A stretch of 28,610 nucleotides of DNA from contig NW_004457323.1 in assembly GCF_000313135.1 (NCBI RefSeq), positions 473,664 to 502,273 of the forward strand. Direction: 5' to 3'. A program made the position numbers and the translations under genes. The notes beneath the pieces were generated by a model. That model was not told the origin of the DNA, did not search any database, and was given only the letters and a program-made list of their open reading frames with translations. This document shows positions 10,601 to 20,455 of this stretch, piece by piece. Numbering within the stretch: the first letter of the stretch is position 1; each line of letters opens with the position of its first letter. The stretch is from Acanthamoeba castellanii str. Neff (Eukaryota; Discosea; Longamoebia; Acanthamoebidae).

Positions 10601-13600
10601 GTCCACAGCGTCGCCTCCGCCTCAGCCACCAACGCGTTCCTGCAGGACAGGTGGGCCCAACAGCTCCTCTCAGCTTCCCAAACACCCTCTCACCCATGTG
10701 TGTCGTGTGTCTTGTGTCGTGGGGGGGGCTTGTGTCGCTGCGAACTTCTGGCATTCTTCTCAACAATAGCGTGAGCGTGGCGGACCTGCTGGGCGTGCAC
10801 GACAAGGAGGGCGCGCTCCTGCTGCTGGAGCACCCGCTCAAGTGTCATCTGCTCCTGGCCCAAATCGACGCTGGCATGTGGAGGCGCAACGGCGAGCATA
10901 CCATGTCCGGGTACGTACTGCTCGTACTCTGCTCTTCTCCCGCATTTTACTGTCCCACTAGCTAGACGATGACGCTTTCGCTCTCTGTCAGGCAATCTCG
11001 TTGGTACCGCAGCAGCTCCCTGTTTGGCCGAGGCTCCCGAGGCGATTTGCTGGTACGCGATGTAGTCTGCGATGCACTGAGTAGAAGGGTTGGCGTTCAC
11101 GCTTCTCACCTGCCACCCGGGTACGCCCGCGCCGCAGGCCATGCAATGCGCCGTGGTGCTGTTGGGCGCCGAGGACTTTGTGGCGACCCTCGTCCAGCGC
11201 TTCGGTCTGCTCGACTTCTTCGAACTGCGTCGCAGCGTGGGTGAGGCGCCGGCCGCGGCCGAGGGTTCGTATGATCCGCAGCAGGCGTCGGCGCTCGCGG
11301 AGGGCTTCTTCCGGCTTGTGCTGGAGGTGGTCACCAACCGAGCCATGATCTCGACGGAGCACGCCCTGCGCAAGCAGATCATTCAGTGGCTGGCCGCGGG
11401 CCAGCAGATGACCCATAGCAAGCTCATCAAACAGATCACCTACGAAAAGATAGCCAAAAAGGGTACACACACGACACACGACACACGACACACGACACAC
11501 GACACACGACACACGACACACGACACACGACACACGACACACGACACACGACACACGACACACGACACACGACACACGACACACGACACACGACACACGG
11601 CACACGACACACGACACACGGCACACGGCACACTTAAAGAACTCATTTATCTCTGATGCTGCGTCATGTATATCAGAGGCGGAACAGATCCTGGCCGAGG
11701 TGGCGGTGTTCGTGCGCCCGCAGGCAGGCAAGCAGGGCTACTTCCAACTCAAGCCCGAGTGCGTCCGCTTTCGCTTGCTTGCTTTATTTTTCCAACAGAC
11801 GGCCACTCACGCGTTTGTTTGTGTCGACCTGGCCAGGTACTGGAACGAATTCGACCCCTACTTCTTGCACTTCACCCAGGCCGATCTCAACCTGGCCACC
11901 GAGAACTACCACATCGCCATCAAAGGTTTGCGTTTGTTGTGCTTTGGGTCCCCTTTTCCTGTCATGCCTGAACGGCACTGTGCCGTTCTCTCGTGAGAGA
12001 CCTCACACCTCCTTGGCTCTCCAGGCAAGGGGCTGCTGCCCATCGCCACCCCGAGCGTGCCCTACGCCATGTTCGCCGACGTCGACGACATTCTCCGCTC
12101 GCCTCTCGTGCACTCCCTTATCTACACCGTGCTGCACCACACCGCGACCTCCGCCAAATCCTCCAAGTACTCGGGTACGTACTCTGTCACCCCTGACTCA
12201 CCCACCGCGCCCTTGAGCGCTCATTGACTCAATTGGTTGGTTGATGGGGCAGAGTCGGTGTTGGACGGAGCCCTGCATCTGCTCATGCTGTGCCTGCGCC
12301 GGGAGACGACCGACAGAGCCGACGCCTGCGCGCGTGACGTGTCGGTCGACGTGCGCGAGGACGAGTCCAACCCGTGCTCCGCCCTCAAGCACCCCGGCAG
12401 CAGCGGCAGCAGCTCTGCTGACGTCAGCACCACCGCCGGCCCGTTCTCCCTGTTGGACCGGTTGAAGCTGAAGGTGCGCAGCGGCGATGTGGGCGGCAAC
12501 CAGGGCGAAGAGGGCGAAGAGGCGACCAGCATGCTCGAGCTGCTGATCAAGCTGCGGAAGGCGAGCGAGCAGCAGGACCGGCCGCTGGCCGAGGAGAAGC
12601 CCTTCCTGGACGAGCTGCTGCGCGTGGTGCGGGTCATGGACGACGAGTGCACCCGCGTGATCGACGCCAGCTTCGAGGATGCCAGCCGCGAGAGCAAGGC
12701 CAAGACTGCCCGCGAGCGCGCCCGGTACCACACTTAAGCCTTTGGGCGTGCGCGATCGTGTGTGCGTGTGCGATCGTGTGTGTGCGGTGGTGTGTGTTGT
12801 TTTCTCACGATGGAGTGACTGGCGCCCAGGGAACGTATTATGGCGCAGATGAAGCGGCAGCAGCAGGCCTTCATTGACAAGAGCCAGACCCAGGAGCTGA
12901 AGATGGACACCGAGGAAGCCGAAGGCGGCGAGGAGGAGGGAGGCACCACGGGCGAGGTCGCCCCCTCTGTCTACCCCGGCCACCCGACCGCGGTAATCCT
13001 CTTCACCAGCTCTGGCGTTTTGTGCGTGTGTCGTGTGTCGTGTGTCGTGTGCGGTGCGTACACGTAACCCTAGTTAACTGACCCCAAACGCTCTCGCGCG
13101 CAGGAGTGTGTACTGTGTCGAGAAACGAAGCCGTGGGATGAGCAGCCCCTGGGTCTCATCGGCGCCTGCAAGCGATCCCGCCTGCTCTCCCTGGTTTGAT
13201 GCCGCTCAATTCACTTGTTCGCGTCCGCTGCTGACGTATCTGGATGCGTTACGCGTGTGCGTGCGTGCGGTATGCTGTATGATATGCAGGCCAACCAGCA
13301 GCCGGTTCGGCTGGAGAACTGGAGGCGCACATTCCTCGAAGTAATCGAGCAGCAAAAGGGCAAGGATGCCGGCAGCAAGGGCAAGGACAAGGAGGTCGCC
13401 GAACCTCTCTCGCCGAGCGACGAGCAGCCAGTGGCACCACCAGGTATTGTCACACACACACACACACACACACACGTCCCATGGCACTTACCTCTGCCGC
13501 TTTTTGCGTACAGAGCCTTTGGGCGTGCACATCACGGTGAAAGAGCTGAAGGAGCTGATGGAGCTGCTGCGTGGATTCCTCGAGGAGAGCCCCCTCATGG

Positions 13601-16600
13601 TGTCGATCAACCGTCTCGAAGGCTTCACCGACAATCCACGGGTGCCATATCTGTGTACCATGGCCGTGCGTGCGTGCGTCGTGGCTGTGTGTCGTGTCGT
13701 GTCGTGTGTGTTGACGCCGCGTATGTGTCCGCACAGTTGCTTGATATGCTGCTTGATGCCTACGCGCGCGAGGTGCAGGCGGGCAACAGCCAACCGATCA
13801 CCGACGACTACGTCCAGCGCCACGCTCACGAACACCACCACGAGGCCGTGCGCAGCCCCGCTTCGCCCTCCGCCGCCGGGCCATCTCTCTCCTCGTCATC
13901 GTCATCCGTGTCGGCCGAGCCGGTCTCGCCGCTGCTCTACGCCGACTTTGAGCAGACGTCGGTGCTCATGCAGTCCTGCGGCCACACCATTCATTTTGGT
14001 ACGACACACGACACACGACACACGACACACGACACACGACACACGACACACGACACACGACACACGACACACGACACACGACGCAGACACGCACACAACA
14101 CACGCCTGACCTGTCGTGTCGCGCAGACTGCTGGAAGGGCTACCTGGAGGCTCGGGCCACGTCGCGACGCAACTACGGCTCCCACGAAGACATGCTCCTC
14201 AGCGAAATATTCCAAGAATTCTGGTACACGACCACCATGCCGCCCTGCAATGCCTTCAATTCCCTTTTCTCACCACGCACGACACGCACACGCACACGCA
14301 CACGCAGGTGTCCACAATGCCGCAGACTATCGAACGTGCTGATTCCGCTGGTGCCATCGTCCATCGCTCCGCCCTCGCCGCTGCAGCCCGCCACCGAGCC
14401 ACCGCTCGGCCAGGAGTCCTACGAGCGATGGCTCTTCCAGTTCCTCGGCGAGGAGGAAGACGAGTACGAACTCGAACAGGACGAGGCCATGTTCAGCGGT
14501 GGTGAAGACGAAGAATGGGCCTGGAACGAAAACGAAAGCGAAGGAGAAGAGAACGAAGACGAAGAAGACGAGGATGCGGCGAGGATGGAGCGGCTGGAGG
14601 GCCTCCTGGGCCACGATACGAGCAGCGATTCGGATCTCGACGATATGCCCTCCCTCGAAGACTCGTCTGACTCCGACCTCGAGTTCAACGAGGCGGCGGC
14701 CGCGCCTGGCCATGCGCATCCCCAGGAGGAGGAGCAGCAGCAGGAGGAGATGGACGACGTCGACGGCCACGCCGATGGCAACGGCAATGGCGAGGAGATG
14801 AACCAAGATGAGCAGGAGGAGGAGGAGAGTCGGATCGACGGCAGTGGTGGTAATGGTCGAGAGGAGGAGGAAGTGGAAGAGGAGAGCGGTGGTGGTGGTG
14901 GTGAGTACGAGTTCGGAGAGGTTGAGGGAGGAGAAGGGGAGGAGGAGGAATTGATGGCGGATGAGGCGGCTCGAGCGGAGGCGTTGGCGCGTGAGTCCAG
15001 AAACAAGCAGCGGGCCGACCGCGCCAAGATGCGTGCCCTGACCTCCCGCTTCACACGACACATTTACGCCGTCAAGAAGTATCGGTACACGCGACACGAC
15101 ACGACACGACACAACCGACACGACCAACGACACGGGTGCTTAACATGGTAACTTTGTGATGGCGCGCAGACACAAGCCATCGCCGTCGCTGAAGCATCGG
15201 GAGCAGCCGCTCTATCTGTTGGCCAACTTGAGCTACAGCATCGCCGAGCTCGAACTCTCCATCCGGGGCTCCGGCCCGGTGGCGGACCACGACCAGCAGT
15301 CGACTGCCGAGGAGGTCGAGGAGCAGCGCAGCGTGATGCGTCGCTTTAGTTGTCTCTCGGAGCGAAGGTGTGTGTTGTGTGTGTGCGTGCGTTGTGTTGT
15401 GTGCGTGCGTACGTGTGTGTATGGAGTCTGAGGTACTCATTGTTGAGGCTGACGCACGGTAACAGGTACGCGCATTTCAAGGACGTGTACGAACTGGTGA
15501 AAGCAAGTCTCGCCGACCAACGCCGCTCGGATCTCCGCCGATGGCGCCGCCTTGTTCGCGCCACCATCGTACGACATGCACCACCACTCACACACAGCAC
15601 CACACCACGTGACAGCCATCCACGCTAATCGTCATATTGTTCTTTGTCTTCCCGACACACACACACACAAAGCGAGGCTCGTCGCACGAGGTGGGCGCGA
15701 AGCCGCTCCTGTCCACCGAGCTGTTCCCGCTGCTGGTCACCTGGATCAGCCTCGAGCAGGCCCACGCCGCGTCATCGCCACCAATTTGGAACTCGGCTTC
15801 GGACTCAGACTCGCCCTCGACTTCGGCTTCGTCGTCGTCTGCGTGGGCGGCCCCGTTCGTGCACGTGGCCCTCACCGCGGCGGTGACGCAGGTGCTGTTG
15901 TCGCTCCTGTCCTACCGGCCAGAGCCGATGGCCTCGCGGCGGGAGCGACGCAGCACACCCGAGTCGTGGGAAGACGAGATGGAGGAGGAAGAACGGGAGG
16001 CGGCGGCGGAGCCGAGCGATGACGACATCGCTTGCCTGCTTCGGTATCTCCGCGCATGCGCCGACGTGCAGGGAAAGAACGAAAGCGAAAGCGAAGACGA
16101 AGAGGAAAACGAAGACCAAGACCAAGAGAAGCCACGGCGACGCGGAATGGCGGCGCGGCTGCCGAGCCTCGATGTGCTGGACGGACGAGGCGAGGGCGAC
16201 CGGCGCGTGGCGGCCGAGCAGGCGCTGGCGTCGCACGACGCGCCCGTGCGGTTCGTCAAGGCCCACACCGTGCCGCTGCTTCGGCGTACGGCCCTGTTCC
16301 TGGCCACCTGCCACCACCTCCCGCTCGCCGGACTGCTCGCGCTGGAGGAAGAACGCGGCGGGCTGCTCGGAGCTAAAGATAGCGAGAAGACAAAGAACGA
16401 AGACGGAGATGAGCTCCTCTCCGCCGAGTTCGATGTGCTGGCCGCCTTCCTCGGCCTGCCTCCGCTCGAATCTCTGCTGTTCGGAGGTAATTTAGATCCG
16501 ATGTGGCAGCTCGTCCAGGGCTGGTGGCGCCACCAGTCGGCTGTCGACCGACAGACATCGCCGCCCGCGGCGGGCAGCATTCCATGCATCGCCAGCCCGG

Positions 16601-17376
16601 TGCCCTTCAAGCTCATCGAACTGCCCCACCTCTTCCAAGGTTCGTTCCTCTTGATGTGTGGTGCGTGTGCGGTGGTGCGTGCGCGTGCGCGTGTGTTTAC
16701 TCACAGGAGTATGACGGCCACCAGATGTGTTCCTAGCGTACCTGGACAAGAAGTGCTCCAAGTGCAATACGCAGCCGAGCAAGCCGGCCATCTGTCTGAT
16801 CTGCGGTAGCCTCCTGTGTGCCGAGGGTGACTGCTGCAAGCAGACACGCTGCGGCGAATGCTTTCGGGTGCGCCATCCCCACGCGTCACAAACCTTTCCG
16901 TTCGGACAAGCTCCACTCATCGGTGGCTTACGACACACGACACGCAACACGACACAACACACATGACAGCATGCGATCATGTGCGGCGGCGGGGTAGGCC
17001 TCTTCCTGCTGGCCAAGACGTCGGGCGTGCTGCTCATTGCCGAGGACAAGAGCTGTCTGTGGGGCTCCCCCTACTTCGACCAATACGGCGAGGAGGCACC
17101 CGCTCCTTCTTCCCTTCGACGTCCACCCATTTCCCTCTTCTCACCTCGCCACCCTTTCGCGTGTGCGTGCGTGCGGTCGTATGCGTGTGCGTGTGCGTGT
17201 GCCGTGTGTGCGCTGTCACACAGGACGTGCTGTTGAAGAGGGGCGCCAACCTGTTCCTGGACAGGTCCGTGTACGGGCACCTCAACCAGCTGTTGGTGGA
17301 GCACCAGCTGGAGAGCGAAATCCTGCGCGCCGACGTGCCTCCCTTCAAAAAGGCCCAGCCAGCCCGCAAGTGGTAG
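7645..17376 (+). CDS. UBR-box N-recognin E3 ubiquitin ligase (UBR1/UBR2/UBR3-like)
   Basis: Thirty-three exons sum to 6504 nt (2167 aa plus stop), every junction in frame. Exon ends: 7645-7761, 7907-8013, 8103-8154, 8232-8272, 8374-8418, 8508-8622, 8721-8787, 8894-9040, 9117-9193, 9286-9433, 9514-9948, 10074-10406, 10500-10650, 10770-10910, 10992-11052, 11138-11462, 11677-11758, 11837-11925, 12025-12174, 12253-12724, 12830-12992, 13104-13193, 13290-13443, 13514-13641, 13737-13998, 14127-14223, 14308-15084, 15170-15367, 15466-15568, 15673-16639, 16737-16867, 16970-17095, 17224-17376. The UBR zinc box spans about residues 59-126 (RCSDC, CICVDCFKHGNHEGHDY, CCDCGDPAAW, FCSKH). RING cysteines are split: C1108/C1111, then SCGHTIHFDC, then CPQC at 1351-1354. 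The C-terminal zinc domain (2032-2167) has CSKCN, CLICG, CGGGVGLFLL and WGSPYFDQYGEE. Known role: recognising N-degrons and ubiquitylating substrates. A TAG stop sits directly before ATG 7645. Odd: a ~180-residue acidic tract after the RING. Confidence 0.93.
9041..9116 (+). other. GC-AG intron (UBR ligase intron 8)
   Basis: The junction reads GGCCGAG followed by GCAAGTGC, a textbook GC donor, with acceptor ATACAG. It restores the frame LLKGR-V-MAGPASLLDV. The alternative GTGCTC donor four bases on gives a wrong frame. Confidence 0.8.
9995..10072 (+). repeat. 5-bp tandem array (CGACA)n in UBR ligase intron
   Basis: About 13 copies of CGACA fill the 3' half of intron 9949-10073 and run up to the acceptor (CGACACGACAG). 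Confidence 0.95.
11464..11633 (+). repeat. 7-bp satellite array (CACACGA)n in UBR ligase intron
   Basis: About 24 copies of a 7-bp unit begin immediately after the donor (GTACACACACGACACAC) of intron 11463-11676. The distal end shows CGGCACA variants. Open frames crossing it are artefacts. Confidence 0.96.
13451..13475 (+). repeat. (CA)n microsatellite in UBR ligase intron
   Basis: A CA run lies about 8 bases after the GTATTG donor of the short intron 13444-13513. Confidence 0.9.
14000..14081 (+). repeat. 7-bp satellite array (ACGACAC)n in UBR ligase intron
   Basis: About 11 copies of the same 7-bp unit as at 11464 start at the donor itself (GTACGACACACGACAC) of intron 13999-14126. The acceptor end of this intron holds CTGTCGTGTCG, roughly complementary to the array. 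Confidence 0.95.
15085..15134 (+). repeat. Short CGACA-type array at donor of UBR ligase intron
   Basis: Intron 15085-15169 opens GTACACGCGACACGACACGACACG, so a 5-bp CGACA-type array begins directly at the 5' splice site and decays by about 15134. Confidence 0.85.
17096..17223 (+). other. GC-AG intron (UBR ligase last intron)
   Basis: The exon ends GGCGAGGAG and the intron begins GCACCC, ending CACACAG. This joins WGSPYFDQYGEE to DVLLKRG as in the family. The nearest GT (in GACGTCCAC) gives an unrelated frame. Confidence 0.7.
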
Positions 17377-17631
17377 CGACAGTCCCCCCTCCCACATAAA
17401 CACACTGCAACTTCTCTTTGTTAGAAGAAGCACACAAAAGCGCGAGATTGACCTCCGAGAGGTGGTGGTCATTCGTTGTTCTCAATTTCCTCAGTACTGT
17501 TTACGTGGCCCTCATCTCCCCAAGGCGAACAATGCCAGTGAAAACTCGCCGTCTGGCACTACTGCAAGGTGATGGCTCCACATGTGATATACACCACGTC
17601 ACATGCGCGCTGCGCCTTGTAAAGGCCCGAC

Positions 17632-17655
17632 GGCAGTGGTGGAGTTCGAACCCAC
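17632..17655 (-). other. tRNA-like T-arm / B-box remnant
   Basis: On the minus strand 17655-17639 reads GTGGGTTCGAACTCCAC, a good T-stem and loop with the conserved GGTTCGAA core, followed by CACTGCC as a possible acceptor strand. I could not find a matching 5' acceptor strand (GGCAGTG), D-arm or anticodon stem at normal spacing. It is best seen as a tRNA fragment, a pol III B-box, or chance. Confidence 0.3.
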
Positions 17656-17737
17656 GACCTCAGCTGCCAGCACTCAAGGTGCGTGAATTACGCAGAAATG
17701 CCCTGTTTTTCAGTGCGAAAATTCGACCTATAATCTG

Positions 17738-17755
17738 ATTGGCCGTTCAACCAAT
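17738..17755. promoter_or_regulatory. Inverted CCAAT-box pair
   Basis: ATTGG and CCAAT face each other eight bases apart, about 360 bp upstream of the membrane-protein start. CCAAT boxes bind NF-Y in eukaryotes; use here is inferred. Confidence 0.3.
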
Positions 17756-17849
17756 TCCACTGCTTGGGCAAGCGCCCCTTGGGCGTGCAGGGCGTGGGAC
17801 GGGAGCGATCTTCATCTGGCCTCCCTTGGTTTTGGTGGAAATTAGGGAT

Positions 17850-17870
17850 GGGCCGGGGCCGGGTGGGCCA
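17850..17870 (+). promoter_or_regulatory. Two TGGGCC motifs
   Basis: TGGGCC occurs at 17850-17855 and again at 17865-17870, in the presumed promoter of the membrane-protein gene, like the palindrome at 5157. Confidence 0.3.
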
Positions 17871-18110
17871 GCCCTTTAACTAGACCGCAGCCGCCCCACC
17901 AACCTCATTCCCTCATCAACTCAGGCTCACCACAACAAGCACGAACACAGCCCGCTCGGCAGCTCACGAAGAAGAAGCAGAAGCTCCAACGAACGACAAG
18001 AAGAAGAAGACATTGTTGTAGCATAACACAAGAAGAAGACCACCCACACCCAACGGCATCGACGCCCGAGCACCAGCACCGACACCGACACCACAACACA
18101 ACCACACACG

Positions 18111-19628
18111 ATGCCTATCTTCCCAGGAACGTCAGATGACCGCTTCTGCAGCTACACCGGCGACAGCACGTCTGGCGATTGCGACTCCTCCCACTACACC
18201 CTGGTACCCACCACCACTTCACTCTTCATCTTCAACCTCTTCTTCGTCTTCGTCAACAACGGACTTACACCAGTTGTGTTGTTGTTCTACAGATTGTCAT
18301 CTTCCAGTTGGCATTCCCGGGTGTGATCGTGGGTACGATTGTCTGGCTCTGCCTACTGGTTTGTGTGATCAGTTACTGCTGCTGGAAGTGTCGGTGCCCT
18401 CCCATGCCGGAACAGAAGTACCAGTTCCTCTTCGGCCCCTGGATCGAGAAGGGCATGTACAAGCTCCGACTGCCGCGCGCTCTGGTGGCCCTCCTGTCCA
18501 TCCTCACCATGTACGCGTCTACACCGGCCGCCTTCGTTCTTCTTTCTTTCTTTCTGTTTGTCGTTCCCTTTCGCTTCGTTCTTTGGTTTTTAACTCGCCT
18601 TCATCACAACCACAGCCTGTTCTGCGTCGCCATCGTCCTGACCGACATCAGCGTCAAGAACGCCACCTCCGACTTCACTGACGGCACCTCGAGCTTCGCC
18701 GGCGTACATTCATCTCTCATTCTGCCGCCATTCTCTTAACTCCGAGAGCTCACGCGCCTTTCTCTCTTTCTCTCTTTCTGCAGTCGGTCATGAACACCAT
18801 CGACCGATACCAGTCGCAAGTGAACGGCCTCTCGCAGAGCATCCAGAAGACCGTGTCCGACTACAGGAACGGCGCGAGCGACCTCAAGGACAGCATCGAC
18901 ATCCTCAACACAGTCCAACTCATCAAGTGGATCATCGAGATCGTGGTCTGCGCCTTCCTCGTCTTCGCCTCCGTCGCCGGTCTCATCGCTGGCGTCTGGC
19001 CCAAGCGCACCTTCTTCCTCATGTACGTTACACTTTCTCATCAGGTTCTGTGCAACGCTCCCAATGACCAATCTTCTTTCTTCTCCTTCCCTGTAGTGTG
19101 ATGGTCATCTCGTTCCTCGCATTCCTGCCGACGATGCTGCTGTTCTCGTACGACGTGGCGGCCGAGGGCGTGATGAAGGACCTCTGCAGCGAGCTCGAGA
19201 AGGAGCAGAAGGGCGACTTCGCCGCGATCTCGTTCGGCGTTCTGTCGTGCGACGACACCAACGTGGCCGAGTCGGAGTCGGAGGACGTCACCCTCACCGG
19301 CATCGCCGCGCTCGACGACCTGCTCACGTGCAAGGTGGTCAAGTCCTACGCCCAGAAGAACAGCGACCACGTGTGCGACGGCATGATGAACTCGGGCATC
19401 ATCGGCCTCCTGTCGCTCTTCATGGCGATCGTGCTCGTCTTCATGTTCCTCATCGCGTTCGGCACCCACGGCATCATCGGCCTCAAGAACAAGGAGCGCA
19501 AGGACGACGAGGAGATGAACAAGCCCCGCCGCGGCTACGTCGAGGGCAAGAACGGGGCCAAGAAGAACAAGAGGCCCCTCGGCCCCGTGGCCAAGGAGGG
19601 CAAGGCCCACCCCCAGCAGTCCAGGTAA
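18111..19628 (+). CDS. Five-span membrane protein with Cys-rich loop (prominin/tweety-like topology)
   Basis: Exons 18111-18203, 18293-18510, 18616-18703, 18784-19022 and 19097-19628 sum to 1170 nt (389 aa plus stop). All four donors are GTAC. Predicted membrane spans: about 32-61, 90-113, 182-205, 208-232 and 312-337. A Cys-rich block (CCWKCRC) follows span 1. Between spans 2 and 3 is a polar helical region (about 134-178) with coiled-coil character. Between spans 4 and 5 is a loop with Cys243, 264, 291 and 306, likely disulphide-bonded outside the cell or in a lumen. The tail (340-389) is Lys/Arg-rich and probably cytosolic. This order resembles five-span prominin or tweety proteins, but I see no diagnostic motif; the function is unknown. 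Confidence 0.85.
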
Positions 19629-19873
19629 ACGACAACGACCTTCGAAACGAAACGAACCGACAACGACAACCGCGTCGACGAGGCGACTCCGCGATGCGGA
19701 GCCGACGGCGACGAGAGAGCAGGGGAGGGAGTAGAAAAGTGTAAATAACGAGAGCGGGCAAGAGTGCGAGGAGGACGGCGGTCGCCAGCATGTTTTCAAG
19801 TGTATTAGTTAGCGGCACTGCCAACCTCACCAGCATCACACCGCAAGGGGACAACAGAACGAACGGCAATATG

Positions 19874-19879
19874 AATAAA
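19874..19879 (+). terminator. Poly(A) signal AATAAA
   Basis: AATAAA lies about 245 bp after the membrane-protein stop, in an AT-rich stretch (GAATAAAGAGTTATTTAATG). It is the clearest polyadenylation signal in the window. Confidence 0.5.
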
Positions 19880-20090
19880 GAGTTATTTAATGATAACACC
19901 TTTTTATTTCTCAGAAACGGAAATTTCGCAGCGCCACTCACTTGAAAATTCGGCAGCTTTCCATGGTATGCAAGGTATGGAGAAGATCCGCACGGGAAAC
20001 GGCACTTCGGGCACAAAAAGAAAACAACTCGCCAAACAACATCACACTCCTCCACATCAAACTCAATTCGCGGACGCCCCTTTGTACATA

Positions 20091-20419
20091 ATGACCAGTA
20101 CGCCTTCTCTCTTCTCTTCGTGGAGGTTCAAAAGAATAGAGCGGAACTGATCCCAACAACGACGTTGTCATTGTGCAAATGCAGGAGGCGATCAAAGAGA
20201 GAGGGCGAGAGCCAAGGCCCAAAAGAAGCAGGCTGACTTAAGCAAGGGAAAGGTCAAGGATGGTGACTCTGCTGCCAAGCGTAAGGAGAGGTTTGTGCTG
20301 CGCACCCCCCCCTTGGGATTAAGCGTTGCTCACCTCCCCCCATCAGGGATGCTGCCGCGATGCGCGAGAAGCAGAAGGCTGCTGAAGAGAAGAGGCAGCA
20401 AGACGCCGGTGGCAAGTAG
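20091..20419 (+). CDS. SERF: SERF/4F5 family small EDRK-rich protein
   Basis: Exons 20091-20097 (only 7 coding nt, ATGACCA), 20185-20290 and 20347-20419 sum to 186 nt (61 aa plus stop). The protein begins MTRGDQRERARAKAQKKQ and continues through KGKVKDGDSAAKRKERDAA, the pattern of the 4F5/SERF family (MTRGNQRELAR and so on in animals); 60-odd residues is the family's usual length. Known members are small, basic, disordered proteins that modify protein aggregation and bind nucleic acid. The start is decided by homology: without the tiny first exon there is no MTR. The gene converges on COX11, with 36 bp between stop codons, so 3' UTRs must overlap or be very short. Confidence 0.9.
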
Positions 20420-20455
20420 CACAGATATTCGCAATGTAAATCTTTTTTTCCACTT

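Larger units (their letters stand above)
17377..18110. other. Intergenic region between UBR ligase and membrane protein
   Basis: No protein gene is supported in these 734 bp. It contains a tRNA-like T-arm (17632-17655, minus), an inverted CCAAT pair (17738-17755), two TGGGCC motifs (17850, 17865), and a likely A/G/C-rich 5' UTR with AAGAAGAAG runs (about 17965-18110). Confidence 0.6.

Noticed and set aside
11436..11656. Cys/Val-rich and Thr/His-rich ORFs across 11464-11633
   Set aside because: Artefacts of the 7-bp array in a UBR ligase intron.
14327..15133. 268-aa minus-strand ORF opposite UBR ligase exon 27
   Set aside because: It is the complement of the acidic tract (poly-Leu/Val/Phe); the plus-strand reading has RING motifs and correct splicing.
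19041..19799. 252-aa minus-strand ORF opposite the membrane protein
   Set aside because: Complement of the conserved-looking plus-strand exons; poor composition.
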